From: Auanema rhodensis
Lineage: Eukaryota > Nematoda > Chromadorea > Rhabditida > Rhabditidae
Direction: 5' to 3'
DNA: 64,000 nt
Assembly (NCBI GenBank): GCA_964057225.1
Contig: OZ059900.1
Span: 19,235,638-19,299,637 of the forward strand
The notes beneath the pieces were generated by a model. That model was given only the letters and a program-made list of their open reading frames with translations, searched no databases and was not told the origin of the DNA. This document shows, one piece after another, positions 49,801 to 62,623 of this stretch (position 1 is its first letter; every line of letters begins with the position of its first letter). The position numbers were made by a program, and so were the translations under genes.

Positions 49801-51002
49801 AAAAATACAAAAACACAGTATTTCCCATGAGAAATATTTTATTATGCTGGAAAACCAGTTTTTGGAAATTTCGCTGTAAACAAGGTTTTGACTTACGATT
49901 TCATGTGTTCAAACTCATGCAATGTCAATGAAACCTAGCTCAAAATTGTTCCTACAACGTCTAGTTCCACTTTCACGACAACAAAACAGGGGTTAGAAAA
50001 TTAAGGAAATTAGCATATTCTGAGGGCACGCCCCTTATGGCTAATATTGATTAAATCGATTTTTGTTCATATGAGTCGTCAAATGCAACGAATTTCAGCG
50101 TGTTACATACTAAAATGAAGCATTTCACATGCTGAACACTAGAAAAATACAAAAACACAGTATTTCCCATGAGAAATATTTTATTATGCTGGAAAACCAG
50201 TTTTTGGAAATTTCGCTGTAAACAAGGTTTTGACTTACGATTTCATGTGTTCAAACTCATGCAATGTCAATAAAACCTAGCTCAAAATTGTTCGTACAAC
50301 GTCTAGTTCCACTTTCACGACAAAAAAACAGGGGTTAGAAAATTAAGGAAATTAGCATATTCTGAGGGCACGCCCCTTATGGCTAATATTGATTAAATCG
50401 ATTTTTGTTCATATGAGTCGTCAAATGCAACGAATTTCAGCGTGTTACATACTAAAATGAAGCATTTCACATGCTGAACACTAGAAAAATACAAAAACAC
50501 AGTATTTCCCATGAGAAATATTTTATTATGCTGGAAAACCAGTTTTTGGAAATTTCGCTGTAAACAAGGTTTTGACTTACGATTTCATGTGTTCAAACTC
50601 ATGCAATGTCAATGAAACCTAGCTCACAATTGTTCGTACAACGTCTAGTTCCACTTTCACGACAAAAAAACAGGGGTTAGAAAATTAAGGAAATTAGCAT
50701 ATTCTGAGGGCACGCCCCTTATGGCTAATATTGATTAAATCGATTTTTGTTCATATGAGTCGTCAAATGCAATTAATTTCAGCGTGTTACATACTAAAAT
50801 GAAGCATTTTACATGCTGAACACTAAAAAAATACAAAAACACAGTATTTCCCATGAGAAATATTTTATTATGCTGGAAAACGAGTTTTTGGAAATTTCGC
50901 TGTAAACAAGGTTTTGACTTACGATTTCATGTGTTCAAACTCATGCAATGTCAATGAAACCTAGCTCAAAATTGTTCCTACAACGTCTAGTTCCACTTTC
51001 AC
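46899..51002 (+). repeat. Start of block 3: diverged monomers and a 4-mer pair
   Basis: New variants appear that block 1 lacks: GACAACAAAAC heads, TTCCTAC tails, CATTTCACATG, CAATTAATTTC and TCAATAAAACC. A tetramer of 1368 bp occurs twice (47241-48608 and 48609-49976). Its order is CAATTAATT unit; plain/TTCCTAC; GACAAC with ACTGAAAAA; a variable fourth unit (48267 has GGAAAGTTCG, 49635 has CTATAAAAA). Units at 49977, 50319 and 50661 are of types U, V and W. Confidence 0.85.
49798..49805 (+). promoter_or_regulatory. TATA-like TATAAAAA, first of ten in block 3
   Basis: A G-to-T change at monomer position 166 turns CTAGAAAAA into CTATAAAAA, which creates TATAAAAA. It is fixed in the P and R types. 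The ten copies start at 49798, 51166, 51850, 54927, 55611, 57320, 58686, 59370, 61420 and 62104. None occurs in block 1. Whether any drives transcription cannot be told from sequence, and AT-rich DNA makes such matches by chance. Confidence 0.3.
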
Positions 51003-54000
51003 GACAAAAAAACAGGGGTTAGAAAATTAAGGAAATTAGCATATTCTGAGGGCACGCCCTTTATGGCTAATATTGATTAAATCGATTTTTGTTCATATGA
51101 GTCGTCAAATGCAACGAATTTCAGCGTGTTACATACTAAAATGAAACATTTTACATGCTGAACACTATAAAAATACAAAAACACAGTATTTCCCATGAGA
51201 AATATTTTATTATGCTGGAAAACCAGTTTTTGGAAATTTCGCTGTAAACAAGGTTTTGACTTACGATTTCATGTGTTCAAACTCATGCAATGTCAATGAA
51301 ACCTAGCTCAAAATTGTTCGTACAACGTCTAGTTCCACTTTCACGACAAAAAAACAGGGGTTAGAAAATTAAGGAAATTAGCATATTCTGAGGGCACGCC
51401 CCTTATGGCTAATATTGATTAAATCGATTTTTGTTCATATGAGTCGTCAAATGCAACGAATTTCAGCGTGTTACATACTAAAATGAAGCATTTTACATGC
51501 TGAACACTAGAAAAATACAAAAACACAGTATTTCTCATGAGAAATATTTTATTATGCTGGAAAACCAGTTTTTGGAAATTTCGCTGTAAACAAGGTTTTG
51601 ACTTACGATTTCATGTGTTCAAACTCATGCAATGTCAATAAAACCTAGCTCAAAATTGTTCGTACAACGTCTAGTTTCACTTTCACGACAAAAAAACAGG
51701 GGTTAGAAAATTAAGGAAATTAGCATATTCTGAGGGCACGCCCCTTATGGCTAATATTGATTAAATCGATTTTTGTTCATATGAGTCGTCAAATGCAACG
51801 AATTTCAGCGTGTTACATACTAAAATGAAGCATTTTACATGCTGAACACTATAAAAATACAAAAACACAGTATTTCCCATGAGAAATATTTTATTATGCT
51901 GGAAAACCAGTTTTTGGAAATTTCGCTGTAAACAAGGTTTTGACTTACGATTTCATGTGTTCAAACTCATGCAATGTCAATGAAACCTAGCTCAAAATTG
52001 TTCCTACAACGTCTAGTTCCACTTTCACGACAAAAAACAGGGGTTAGAAAATTAAGGAAATTAGCATATTCTGAGGGCACGCCCCTTATGGCTAATATTG
52101 ATTAAATCGATTTTTGTTCATATGAGTCGTCAAATGCAACGAATTTCAGCGTGTTACATACTAAAATGAAGCATTTTACATGCTGAACACTAGAAAAATA
52201 CAAAAACACAGTATTTCCCATGAGAAATATTTTATTATGCTGGAAAACCAGTTTTTGGAAATTTCGCTGTAAACAAGGTTTTGACTTACGATTTCATGTG
52301 TTCAAACTCATGCAATGTCAATGAAACCTAGCTCAAAATTGTTCCTACAACGTCTAGTTCCACTTTCACGACAACAAAACAGGGGTTAGAAAATTAAGGA
52401 AATTAGCATATTCTGAGGGCACGCCCCTTATGGCTAATATTGATTAAATCGATTTTTGTTCATATGAGTCGTCAAATGCAACGAATTTCAGCGTGTTACA
52501 TACTAAAATGAAGCATTTCACATGCTGAACACTAGAAAAATACAAAAACACAGTATTTCCCATGAGAAATATTTTATTATGCTGGAAAACCAGTTTTTGG
52601 AAATTTCGCTGTAAACAAGGTTTTGACTTACGATTTCATGTGTTCAAACTCATGCAATGTCAATGAAACCTAGCTCAAAATTGTTCCTACAACGTCTAGT
52701 TCCACTTTCACGACAACAAAACAGGGGTTAGAAAATTAAGGAAATTAGCATATTCTGAGGGCACGCCCCTTATGGCTAATATTGATTAAATCGATTTTTG
52801 TTCATATGAGTCGTCAAATGCAACGAATTTCAGCGTGTTACATACTAAAATGAAGCATTTCACATGCTGAACACTAGAAAAATACAAAAACACAGTATTT
52901 CCCATGAGAAATATTTTATTATGCTGGAAAACCAGTTTTTGGAAATTTCGCTGTAAACAAGGTTTTGACTTACGATTTCATGTGTTCAAACTCATGCAAT
53001 GTCAATAAAACCTAGCTCAAAATTGTTCGTACAACGTCTAGTTCCACTTTCACGACAAAAAAACAGGGGTTAGAAAATTAAGGAAATTAGCATATTCTGA
53101 GGGCACGCCCCTTATGGCTAATATTGATTAAATCGATTTTTGTTCATATGAGTCGTCAAATGCAACGAATTTCAGCGTGTTACATACTAAAATGAAGCAT
53201 TTCACATGCTGAACACTAGAAAAATACAAAAACACAGTATTTCCCATGAGAAATATTTTATTATGCTGGAAAACCAGTTTTTGGAAATTTCGCTGTAAAC
53301 AAGGTTTTGACTTACGATTTCATGTGTTCAAACTCATGCAATGTCAATGAAACCTAGCTCAAAATTGTTCGTACAACGTCTAGTTCCACTTTCACGACAA
53401 AAAAACAGGGGTTAGAAAATTAAGGAAATTAGCATATTCTGAGGGCACGCCCCTTATGGCTAATATTGATTAAATCGATTTTTGTTCATATGAGTCGTCA
53501 AATGCAATTAATTTCAGCGTGTTACATACTAAAATGAAGCATTTTACATGCTGAACACTAAAAAAATACAAAAACACAGTATTTCCCATGAGAAATATTT
53601 TATTATGCTGGAAAACGAGTTTTTGGAAATTTCGCTGTAAACAAGGTTTTGACTTACGATTTCATGTGTTCAAACTCATGCAATGTCAATGAAACCTAGC
53701 TCAAAATTGTTCCTACAACGTCTAGTTCCACTTTCACGACAAAAAAACAGGGGTTAGAAAATTAAGGAAATTAGCATATTCTGAGGGCACGCCCCTTATG
53801 GCTAATATTGATTAAATCGATTTTTGTTCATATGAGTCGTCAAATGCAACGAATTTCAGCGTGTTACATACTAAAATGAAGCATTTCACATGCTGAACAC
53901 TAGAAAAATACAAAAACACAGTATTTCCCATGAGAAATATTTTATTATGCTGGAAAACCAGTTTTTGGAAATTTCGCTGTAAACAAGGTTTTGACTTACG

Positions 54001-54763
54001 ATTTCATGTGTTCAAACTCATGCAATGTCAATAAAACCTAGCTCAAAATTGTTCGTACAACGTCTAGTTCCACTTTCACGACAAAAAAACAGGGGTTAGA
54101 AAATTAAGGAAATTAGCATATTCTGAGGGCACGCCCCTTATGGCTAATATTGATTAAATCGATTTTTGTTCATATGAGTCGTCAAATGCAACGAATTTCA
54201 GCGTGTTACATACTAAAATGAAGCATTTCACATGCTGAACACTAGAAAAATACAAAAACACAGTATTTCCCATGAGAAATATTTTATTATGCTGGAAAAC
54301 CAGTTTTTGGAAATTTCGCTGTAAACAAGGTTTTGACTTACGATTTCATGTGTTCAAACTCATGCAATGTCAATGAAACCTAGCTCACAATTGTTCGTAC
54401 AACGTCTAGTTCCACTTTCACGACAAAAAAACAGGGGTTAGAAAATTAAGGAAATTAGCATATTCTGAGGGCACGCCCCTTATGGCTAATATTGATTAAA
54501 TCGATTTTTGTTCATATGAGTCGTCAAATGCAATTAATTTCAGCGTGTTACATACTAAAATGAAGCATTTTACATGCTGAACACTAAAAAAATACAAAAA
54601 CACAGTATTTCCCATGAGAAATATTTTATTATGCTGGAAAACGAGTTTTTGGAAATTTCGCTGTAAACAAGGTTTTGACTTACGATTTCATGTGTTCAAA
54701 CTCATGCAATGTCAATGAAACCTAGCTCAAAATTGTTCCTACAACGTCTAGTTCCACTTTCAC
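51003..54763 (+). repeat. 11-monomer HOR copy (3761 bp)
   Basis: Types in order: P (51003: CCCTTTATGG, GAAACATT, CTATAAAAA), Q (51345: TTCTCAT, TCAATAAAACC), R (51687: CTATAAAAA, TTCCTAC), S (52029: six-A head, 341 bp), T (52370: GACAAC, TTTCACATG, TTCCTAC), U (52712: GACAAC, TCAATAAAACC), V (53054), W (53396: CAATTAATT, AAACGAG). A repeated U'-V'-W set follows at 53738, 54080 and 54422. The first eight form the basic HOR. The extra three make it an 11-mer before P returns at 54764. Confidence 0.88.
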
Positions 54764-56814
54764 GACAAAAAAACAGGGGTTAGAAAATTAAGGAAATTAG
54801 CATATTCTGAGGGCACGCCCTTTATGGCTAATATTGATTAAATCGATTTTTGTTCATATGAGTCGTCAAATGCAACGAATTTCAGCGTGTTACATACTAA
54901 AATGAAACATTTTACATGCTGAACACTATAAAAATACAAAAACACAGTATTTCCCATGAGAAATATTTTATTATGCTGGAAAACCAGTTTTTGGAAATTT
55001 CGCTGTAAACAAGGTTTTGACTTACGATTTCATGTGTTCAAACTCATGCAATGTCAATGAAACCTAGCTCAAAATTGTTCGTACAACGTCTAGTTCCACT
55101 TTCACGACAAAAAAACAGGGGTTAGAAAATTAAGGAAATTAGCATATTCTGAGGGCACGCCCCTTATGGCTAATATTGATTAAATCGATTTTTGTTCATA
55201 TGAGTCGTCAAATGCAACGAATTTCAGCGTGTTACATACTAAAATGAAGCATTTTACATGCTGAACACTAGAAAAATACAAAAACACAGTATTTCTCATG
55301 AGAAATATTTTATTATGCTGGAAAACCAGTTTTTGGAAATTTCGCTGTAAACAAGGTTTTGACTTACGATTTCATGTGTTCAAACTCATGCAATGTCAAT
55401 AAAACCTAGCTCAAAATTGTTCGTACAACGTCTAGTTCCACTTTCACGACAAAAAAACAGGGGTTAGAAAATTAAGGAAATTAGCATATTCTGAGGGCAC
55501 GCCCCTTATGGCTAATATTGATTAAATCGATTTTTGTTCATATGAGTCGTCAAATGCAACGAATTTCAGCGTGTTACATACTAAAATGAAGCATTTTACA
55601 TGCTGAACACTATAAAAATACAAAAACACAGTATTTCCCATGAGAAATATTTTATTATGCTGGAAAACCAGTTTTTGGAAATTTCGCTGTAAACAAGGTT
55701 TTGACTTACGATTTCATGTGTTCAAACTCATGCAATGTCAATGAAACCTAGCTCAAAATTGTTCCTACAACGTCTAGTTCCACTTTCACGACAAAAAACA
55801 GGGGTTAGAAAATTAAGGAAATTAGCATATTCTGAGGGCACGCCCCTTATGGCTAATATTGATTAAATCGATTTTTGTTCATATGAGTCGTCAAATGCAA
55901 CGAATTTCAGCGTGTTACATACTAAAATGAAGCATTTTACATGCTGAACACTAGAAAAATACAAAAACACAGTATTTCCCATGAGAAATATTTTATTATG
56001 CTGGAAAACCAGTTTTTGGAAATTTCGCTGTAAACAAGGTTTTGACTTACGATTTCATGTGTTCAAACTCATGCAATGTCAATGAAACCTAGCTCAAAAT
56101 TGTTCCTACAACGTCTAGTTCCACTTTCACGACAACAAAACAGGGGTTAGAAAATTAAGGAAATTAGCATATTCTGAGGGCACGCCCCTTATGGCTAATA
56201 TTGATTAAATCGATTTTTGTTCATATGAGTCGTCAAATGCAACGAATTTCAGCGTGTTACATACTAAAATGAAGCATTTCACATGCTGAACACTAGAAAA
56301 ATACAAAAACACAGTATTTCCCATGAGAAATATTTTATTATGCTGGAAAACCAGTTTTTGGAAATTTCGCTGTAAACAAGGTTTTGACTTACGATTTCAT
56401 GTGTTCAAACTCATGCAATGTCAATGAAACCTAGCTCAAAATTGTTCCTACAACGTCTAGTTCCACTTTCACGACAACAAAACAGGGGTTAGAAAATTAA
56501 GGAAATTAGCATATTCTGAGGGCACGCCCCTTATGGCTAATATTGATTAAATCGATTTTTGTTCATATGAGTCGTCAAATGCAACGAATTTCAGCGTGTT
56601 ACATACTAAAATGAAGCATTTCACATGCTGAACACTAGAAAAATACAAAAACACAGTATTTCCCATGAGAAATATTTTATTATGCTGGAAAACCAGTTTT
56701 TGGAAATTTCGCTGTAAACAAGGTTTTGACTTACGATTTCATGTGTTCAAACTCATGCAATGTCAATAAAACCTAGCTCAAAATTGTTCGTACAACGTCT
56801 AGTTCCACTTTCAC
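54764..56814 (+). repeat. 6-monomer HOR copy P-Q-R-S-T-U
   Basis: Units are 54764 (P), 55106 (Q), 55448 (R), 55790 (S, 341 bp), 56131 (T) and 56473 (U). V and W are missing compared with 51003-53737, and the next unit is Q. The phase is kept, which fits unequal exchange between homologous monomer positions. Confidence 0.88.
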
Positions 56815-58523
56815 GACAAAAAAACAGGGGTTAGAAAATTAAGGAAATTAGCATATTCTGAGGGCACGCCCCTTATGGCTAATATTGATTAAATCGATTT
56901 TTGTTCATATGAGTCGTCAAATGCAACGAATTTCAGCGTGTTACATACTAAAATGAAGCATTTTACATGCTGAACACTAGAAAAATACAAAAACACAGTA
57001 TTTCTCATGAGAAATATTTTATTATGCTGGAAAACCAGTTTTTGGAAATTTCGCTGTAAACAAGGTTTTGACTTACGATTTCATGTGTTCAAACTCATGC
57101 AATGTCAATAAAACCTAGCTCAAAATTGTTCGTACAACGTCTAGTTCCACTTTCACGACAAAAAAACAGGGGTTAGAAAATTAAGGAAATTAGCATATTC
57201 TGAGGGCACGCCCCTTATGGCTAATATTGATTAAATCGATTTTTGTTCATATGAGTCGTCAAATGCAACGAATTTCAGCGTGTTACATACTAAAATGAAG
57301 CATTTTACATGCTGAACACTATAAAAATACAAAAACACAGTATTTCCCATGAGAAATATTTTATTATGCTGGAAAACCAGTTTTTGGAAATTTCGCTGTA
57401 AACAAGGTTTTGACTTACGATTTCATGTGTTCAAACTCATGCAATGTCAATGAAACCTAGCTCAAAATTGTTCCTACAACGTCTAGTTCCACTTTCACGA
57501 CAAAAAACAGGGGTTAGAAAATTAAGGAAATTAGCATATTCTGAGGGCACGCCCCTTATGGCTAATATTGATTAAATCGATTTTTGTTCATATGAGTCGT
57601 CAAATGCAACGAATTTCAGCGTGTTACATACTAAAATGAAGCATTTTACATGCTGAACACTAGAAAAATACAAAAACACAGTATTTCCCATGAGAAATAT
57701 TTTATTATGCTGGAAAACCAGTTTTTGGAAATTTCGCTGTAAACAAGGTTTTGACTTACGATTTCATGTGTTCAAACTCATGCAATGTCAATGAAACCTA
57801 GCTCAAAATTGTTCCTACAACGTCTAGTTCCACTTTCACGACAACAAAACAGGGGTTAGAAAATTAAGGAAATTAGCATATTCTGAGGGCACGCCCCTTA
57901 TGGCTAATATTGATTAAATCGATTTTTGTTCATATGAGTCGTCAAATGCAACGAATTTCAGCGTGTTACATACTAAAATGAAGCATTTCACATGCTGAAC
58001 ACTAGAAAAATACAAAAACACAGTATTTCCCATGAGAAATATTTTATTATGCTGGAAAACCAGTTTTTGGAAATTTCGCTGTAAACAAGGTTTTGACTTA
58101 CGATTTCATGTGTTCAAACTCATGCAATGTCAATGAAACCTAGCTCAAAATTGTTCCTACAACGTCTAGTTCCACTTTCACGACAACAAAACAGGGGTTA
58201 GAAAATTAAGGAAATTAGCATATTCTGAGGGCACGCCCCTTATGGCTAATATTGATTAAATCGATTTTTGTTCATATGAGTCGTCAAATGCAACGAATTT
58301 CAGCGTGTTACATACTAAAATGAAGCATTTCACATGCTGAACACTAGAAAAATACAAAAACACAGTATTTCCCATGAGAAATATTTTATTATGCTGGAAA
58401 ACCAGTTTTTGGAAATTTCGCTGTAAACAAGGTTTTGACTTACGATTTCATGTGTTCAAACTCATGCAATGTCAATAAAACCTAGCTCAAAATTGTTCGT
58501 ACAACGTCTAGTTCCACTTTCAC
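56815..58523 (+). repeat. 5-monomer HOR copy Q-R-S-T-U
   Basis: Units are 56815 (Q), 57157 (R), 57499 (S, 341 bp), 57840 (T) and 58182 (U). P, V and W are absent. Apart from the missing units the order matches the neighbouring copies. Confidence 0.88.
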
Positions 58524-60573
58524 GACAAAAAAACAGGGGTTAGAAAATTAAGGAAATTAGCATATTCTGAGGGCACGCCCTTATGGCTAATATTGATTAA
58601 ATCGATTTTTGTTCATATGAGTCGTCAAATGCAACGAATTTCAGCGTGTTACATACTAAAATGAAACATTTTACATGCTGAACACTATAAAAATACAAAA
58701 ACACAGTATTTCCCATGAGAAATATTTTATTATGCTGGAAAACCAGTTTTTGGAAATTTCGCTGTAAACAAGGTTTTGACTTACGATTTCATGTGTTCAA
58801 ACTCATGCAATGTCAATGAAACCTAGCTCAAAATTGTTCGTACAACGTCTAGTTCCACTTTCACGACAAAAAAACAGGGGTTAGAAAATTAAGGAAATTA
58901 GCATATTCTGAGGGCACGCCCCTTATGGCTAATATTGATTAAATCGATTTTTGTTCATATGAGTCGTCAAATGCAACGAATTTCAGCGTGTTACATACTA
59001 AAATGAAGCATTTTACATGCTGAACACTAGAAAAATACAAAAACACAGTATTTCTCATGAGAAATATTTTATTATGCTGGAAAACCAGTTTTTGGAAATT
59101 TCGCTGTAAACAAGGTTTTGACTTACGATTTCATGTGTTCAAACTCATGCAATGTCAATAAAACCTAGCTCAAAATTGTTCGTACAACGTCTAGTTCCAC
59201 TTTCACGACAAAAAAACAGGGGTTAGAAAATTAAGGAAATTAGCATATTCTGAGGGCACGCCCCTTATGGCTAATATTGATTAAATCGATTTTTGTTCAT
59301 ATGAGTCGTCAAATGCAACGAATTTCAGCGTGTTACATACTAAAATGAAGCATTTTACATGCTGAACACTATAAAAATACAAAAACACAGTATTTCCCAT
59401 GAGAAATATTTTATTATGCTGGAAAACCAGTTTTTGGAAATTTCGCTGTAAACAAGGTTTTGACTTACGATTTCATGTGTTCAAACTCATGCAATGTCAA
59501 TGAAACCTAGCTCAAAATTGTTCCTACAACGTCTAGTTCCACTTTCACGACAAAAAACAGGGGTTAGAAAATTAAGGAAATTAGCATATTCTGAGGGCAC
59601 GCCCCTTATGGCTAATATTGATTAAATCGATTTTTGTTCATATGAGTCGTCAAATGCAACGAATTTCAGCGTGTTACATACTAAAATGAAGCATTTTACA
59701 TGCTGAACACTAGAAAAATACAAAAACACAGTATTTCCCATGAGAAATATTTTATTATGCTGGAAAACCAGTTTTTGGAAATTTCGCTGTAAACAAGGTT
59801 TTGACTTACGATTTCATGTGTTCAAACTCATGCAATGTCAATGAAACCTAGCTCAAAATTGTTCCTACAACGTCTAGTTCCACTTTCACGACAACAAAAC
59901 AGGGGTTAGAAAATTAAGGAAATTAGCATATTCTGAGGGCACGCCCCTTATGGCTAATATTGATTAAATCGATTTTTGTTCATATGAGTCGTCAAATGCA
60001 ACGAATTTCAGCGTGTTACATACTAAAATGAAGCATTTCACATGCTGAACACTAGAAAAATACAAAAACACAGTATTTCCCATGAGAAATATTTTATTAT
60101 GCTGGAAAACCAGTTTTTGGAAATTTCGCTGTAAACAAGGTTTTGACTTACGATTTCATGTGTTCAAACTCATGCAATGTCAATGAAACCTAGCTCAAAA
60201 TTGTTCCTACAACGTCTAGTTCCACTCTCACGACAACAAAACAGGGGTTAGAAAATTAAGGAAATTAGCATATTCTGAGGGCACGCCCCTTATGGCTAAT
60301 ATTGATTAAATCGATTTTTGTTCATATGAGTCGTCAAATGCAACGAATTTCAGCGTGTTACATACTAAAATGAAGCATTTCACATGCTGAACACTAGAAA
60401 AATACAAAAACACAGTATTTCCCATGAGAAATATTTTATTATGCTGGAAAACCAGTTTTTGGAAATTTCGCTGTAAACAAGGTTTTGACTTACGATTTCA
60501 TGTGTTCAAACTCATGCAATGTCAATAAAACCTAGCTCAAAATTGTTCGTACAACGTCTAGTTCCACTTTCAC
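58524..60573 (+). repeat. 6-monomer HOR copy P-Q-R-S-T-U with a shortened P
   Basis: The P unit at 58524 is 341 bp, with CACGCCCTTATGG lacking one base of the C/T run. Q 58865, R 59207, S 59549 (341 bp), T 59890 and U 60232 follow. The base change CCACTCTCACG just before 60232 is private. Confidence 0.88.
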
Positions 60574-60914
60574 GACAAAAAAACAGGGGTTAGAAAATTA
60601 AGGAAATTAGCATATTCTGAGGGCACGCCCTTATGGCTAATATTGATTAAATCGATTTTTGTTCATATGAGTCGTCAAATGCAACGAATTTCAGCGTGTT
60701 ACATACTAAAATGAAGCATTTCACATGCTGAACACTAGAAAAATACAAAAACACAGTATTTCCCATGAGAAATATTTTATTATGCTGGAAAACCAGTTTT
60801 TGGAAATTTCGCTGTAAACAAGGTTTTGACTTACGATTTCATGTGTTCAAACTCATGCAATGTCAATGAAACCTAGCTCAAAATTGTTCGTACAACGTCT
60901 AGTTCCACTTTCAC
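60574..60914 (+). repeat. Recombinant P/V monomer (341 bp)
   Basis: The left part has the one-base-short CACGCCCTTATGG of the P unit at 58524. The right part has CATTTCACATG, CTAGAAAAA and TTCGTAC of type V, and W follows. The crossover therefore lies between monomer positions of about 57 and 148. It explains how V and W re-enter the order after a PQRSTU copy. Confidence 0.85.
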
Positions 60915-62282
60915 GACAAAAAAACAGGGGTTAGAAAATTAAGGAAATTAGCATATTCTGAGGGCACGCCCCTTATGGCTAATATTGATTAAATCGATTT
61001 TTGTTCATATGAGTCGTCAAATGCAATTAATTTCAGCGTGTTACATACTAAAATGAAGCATTTTACATGCTGAACACTAAAAAAATACAAAAACACAGTA
61101 TTTCCCATGAGAAATATTTTATTATGCTGGAAAACGAGTTTTTGGAAATTTCGCTGTAAACAAGGTTTTGACTTACGATTTCATGTGTTCAAACTCATGC
61201 AATGTCAATGAAACCTAGCTCAAAATTGTTCCTACAACGTCTAGTTCCACTTTCACGACAAAAAAACAGGGGTTAGAAAATTAAGGAAATTAGCATATTC
61301 TGAGGGCACGCCCTTTATGGCTAATATTGATTAAATCGATTTTTGTTCATATGAGTCGTCAAATGCAACGAATTTCAGCGTGTTACATACTAAAATGAAA
61401 CATTTTACATGCTGAACACTATAAAAATACAAAAACACAGTATTTCCCATGAGAAATATTTTATTATGCTGGAAAACCAGTTTTTGGAAATTTCGCTGTA
61501 AACAAGGTTTTGACTTACGATTTCATGTGTTCAAACTCATGCAATGTCAATGAAACCTAGCTCAAAATTGTTCGTACAACGTCTAGTTCCACTTTCACGA
61601 CAAAAAAACAGGGGTTAGAAAATTAAGGAAATTAGCATATTCTGAGGGCACGCCCCTTATGGCTAATATTGATTAAATCGATTTTTGTTCATATGAGTCG
61701 TCAAATGCAACGAATTTCAGCGTGTTACATACTAAAATGAAGCATTTTACATGCTGAACACTAGAAAAATACAAAAACACAGTATTTCTCATGAGAAATA
61801 TTTTATTATGCTGGAAAACCAGTTTTTGGAAATTTCGCTGTAAACAAGGTTTTGACTTACGATTTCATGTGTTCAAACTCATGCAATGTCAATAAAACCT
61901 AGCTCAAAATTGTTCGTACAACGTCTAGTTCCACTTTCACGACAAAAAAACAGGGGTTAGAAAATTAAGGAAATTAGCATATTCTGAGGGCACGCCCCTT
62001 ATGGCTAATATTGATTAAATCGATTTTTGTTCATATGAGTCGTCAAATGCAACGAATTTCAGCGTGTTACATACTAAAATGAAGCATTTTACATGCTGAA
62101 CACTATAAAAATACAAAAACACAGTATTTCCCATGAGAAATATTTTATTATGCTGGAAAACCAGTTTTTGGAAATTTCGCTGTAAACAAGGTTTTGACTT
62201 ACGATTTCATGTGTTCAAACTCATGCAATGTCAATGAAACCTAGCTCAAAATTGTTCCTACAACGTCTAGTTCCACTTTCAC
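60915..62282 (+). repeat. Monomers W-P-Q-R
   Basis: Units are 60915 (W), 61257 (P, CCCTTTATGG, full length), 61599 (Q) and 61941 (R). They restore the order seen at 54422-55789. Confidence 0.87.
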
Positions 62283-62623
62283 GACAAAAAACAGGGGTTA
62301 GAAAATTAAGGAAATTAGCATATTCTGAGGGCACGCCCCTTATGGCTAATATTGATTAAATCGATTTTTGTTCATATGAGTCGTCAAATGCAATTAATTT
62401 CAGCGTGTTACATACTAAAATGAAGCATTTTACATGCTGAACACTAAAAAAATACAAAAACACAGTATTTCCCATGAGAAATATTTTATTATGCTGGAAA
62501 ACGAGTTTTTGGAAATTTCGCTGTAAACAAGGTTTTGACTTACGATTTCATGTGTTCAAACTCATGCAATGTCAATGAAACCTAGCTCAAAATTGTTCCT
62601 ACAACGTCTAGTTCCACTTTCAC
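62283..62623 (+). repeat. Recombinant S/W monomer (341 bp)
   Basis: The unit begins with the six-A head of type S but continues with CAATTAATT, CTAAAAAAAT and AAACGAG of type W, and is followed by T. The left crossover lies between monomer positions of about 10 and 113. A second switch near the right end, or the GACAAC head of the next unit, returns the array to T. Confidence 0.84.

Noticed and set aside
52029-52369. 341-bp units as sequencing errors in the A run
   Set aside because: The six-A head always travels with type S in the same HOR slot and also appears in the inverted segments, so it is inherited. Isolated errors would not track unit type.
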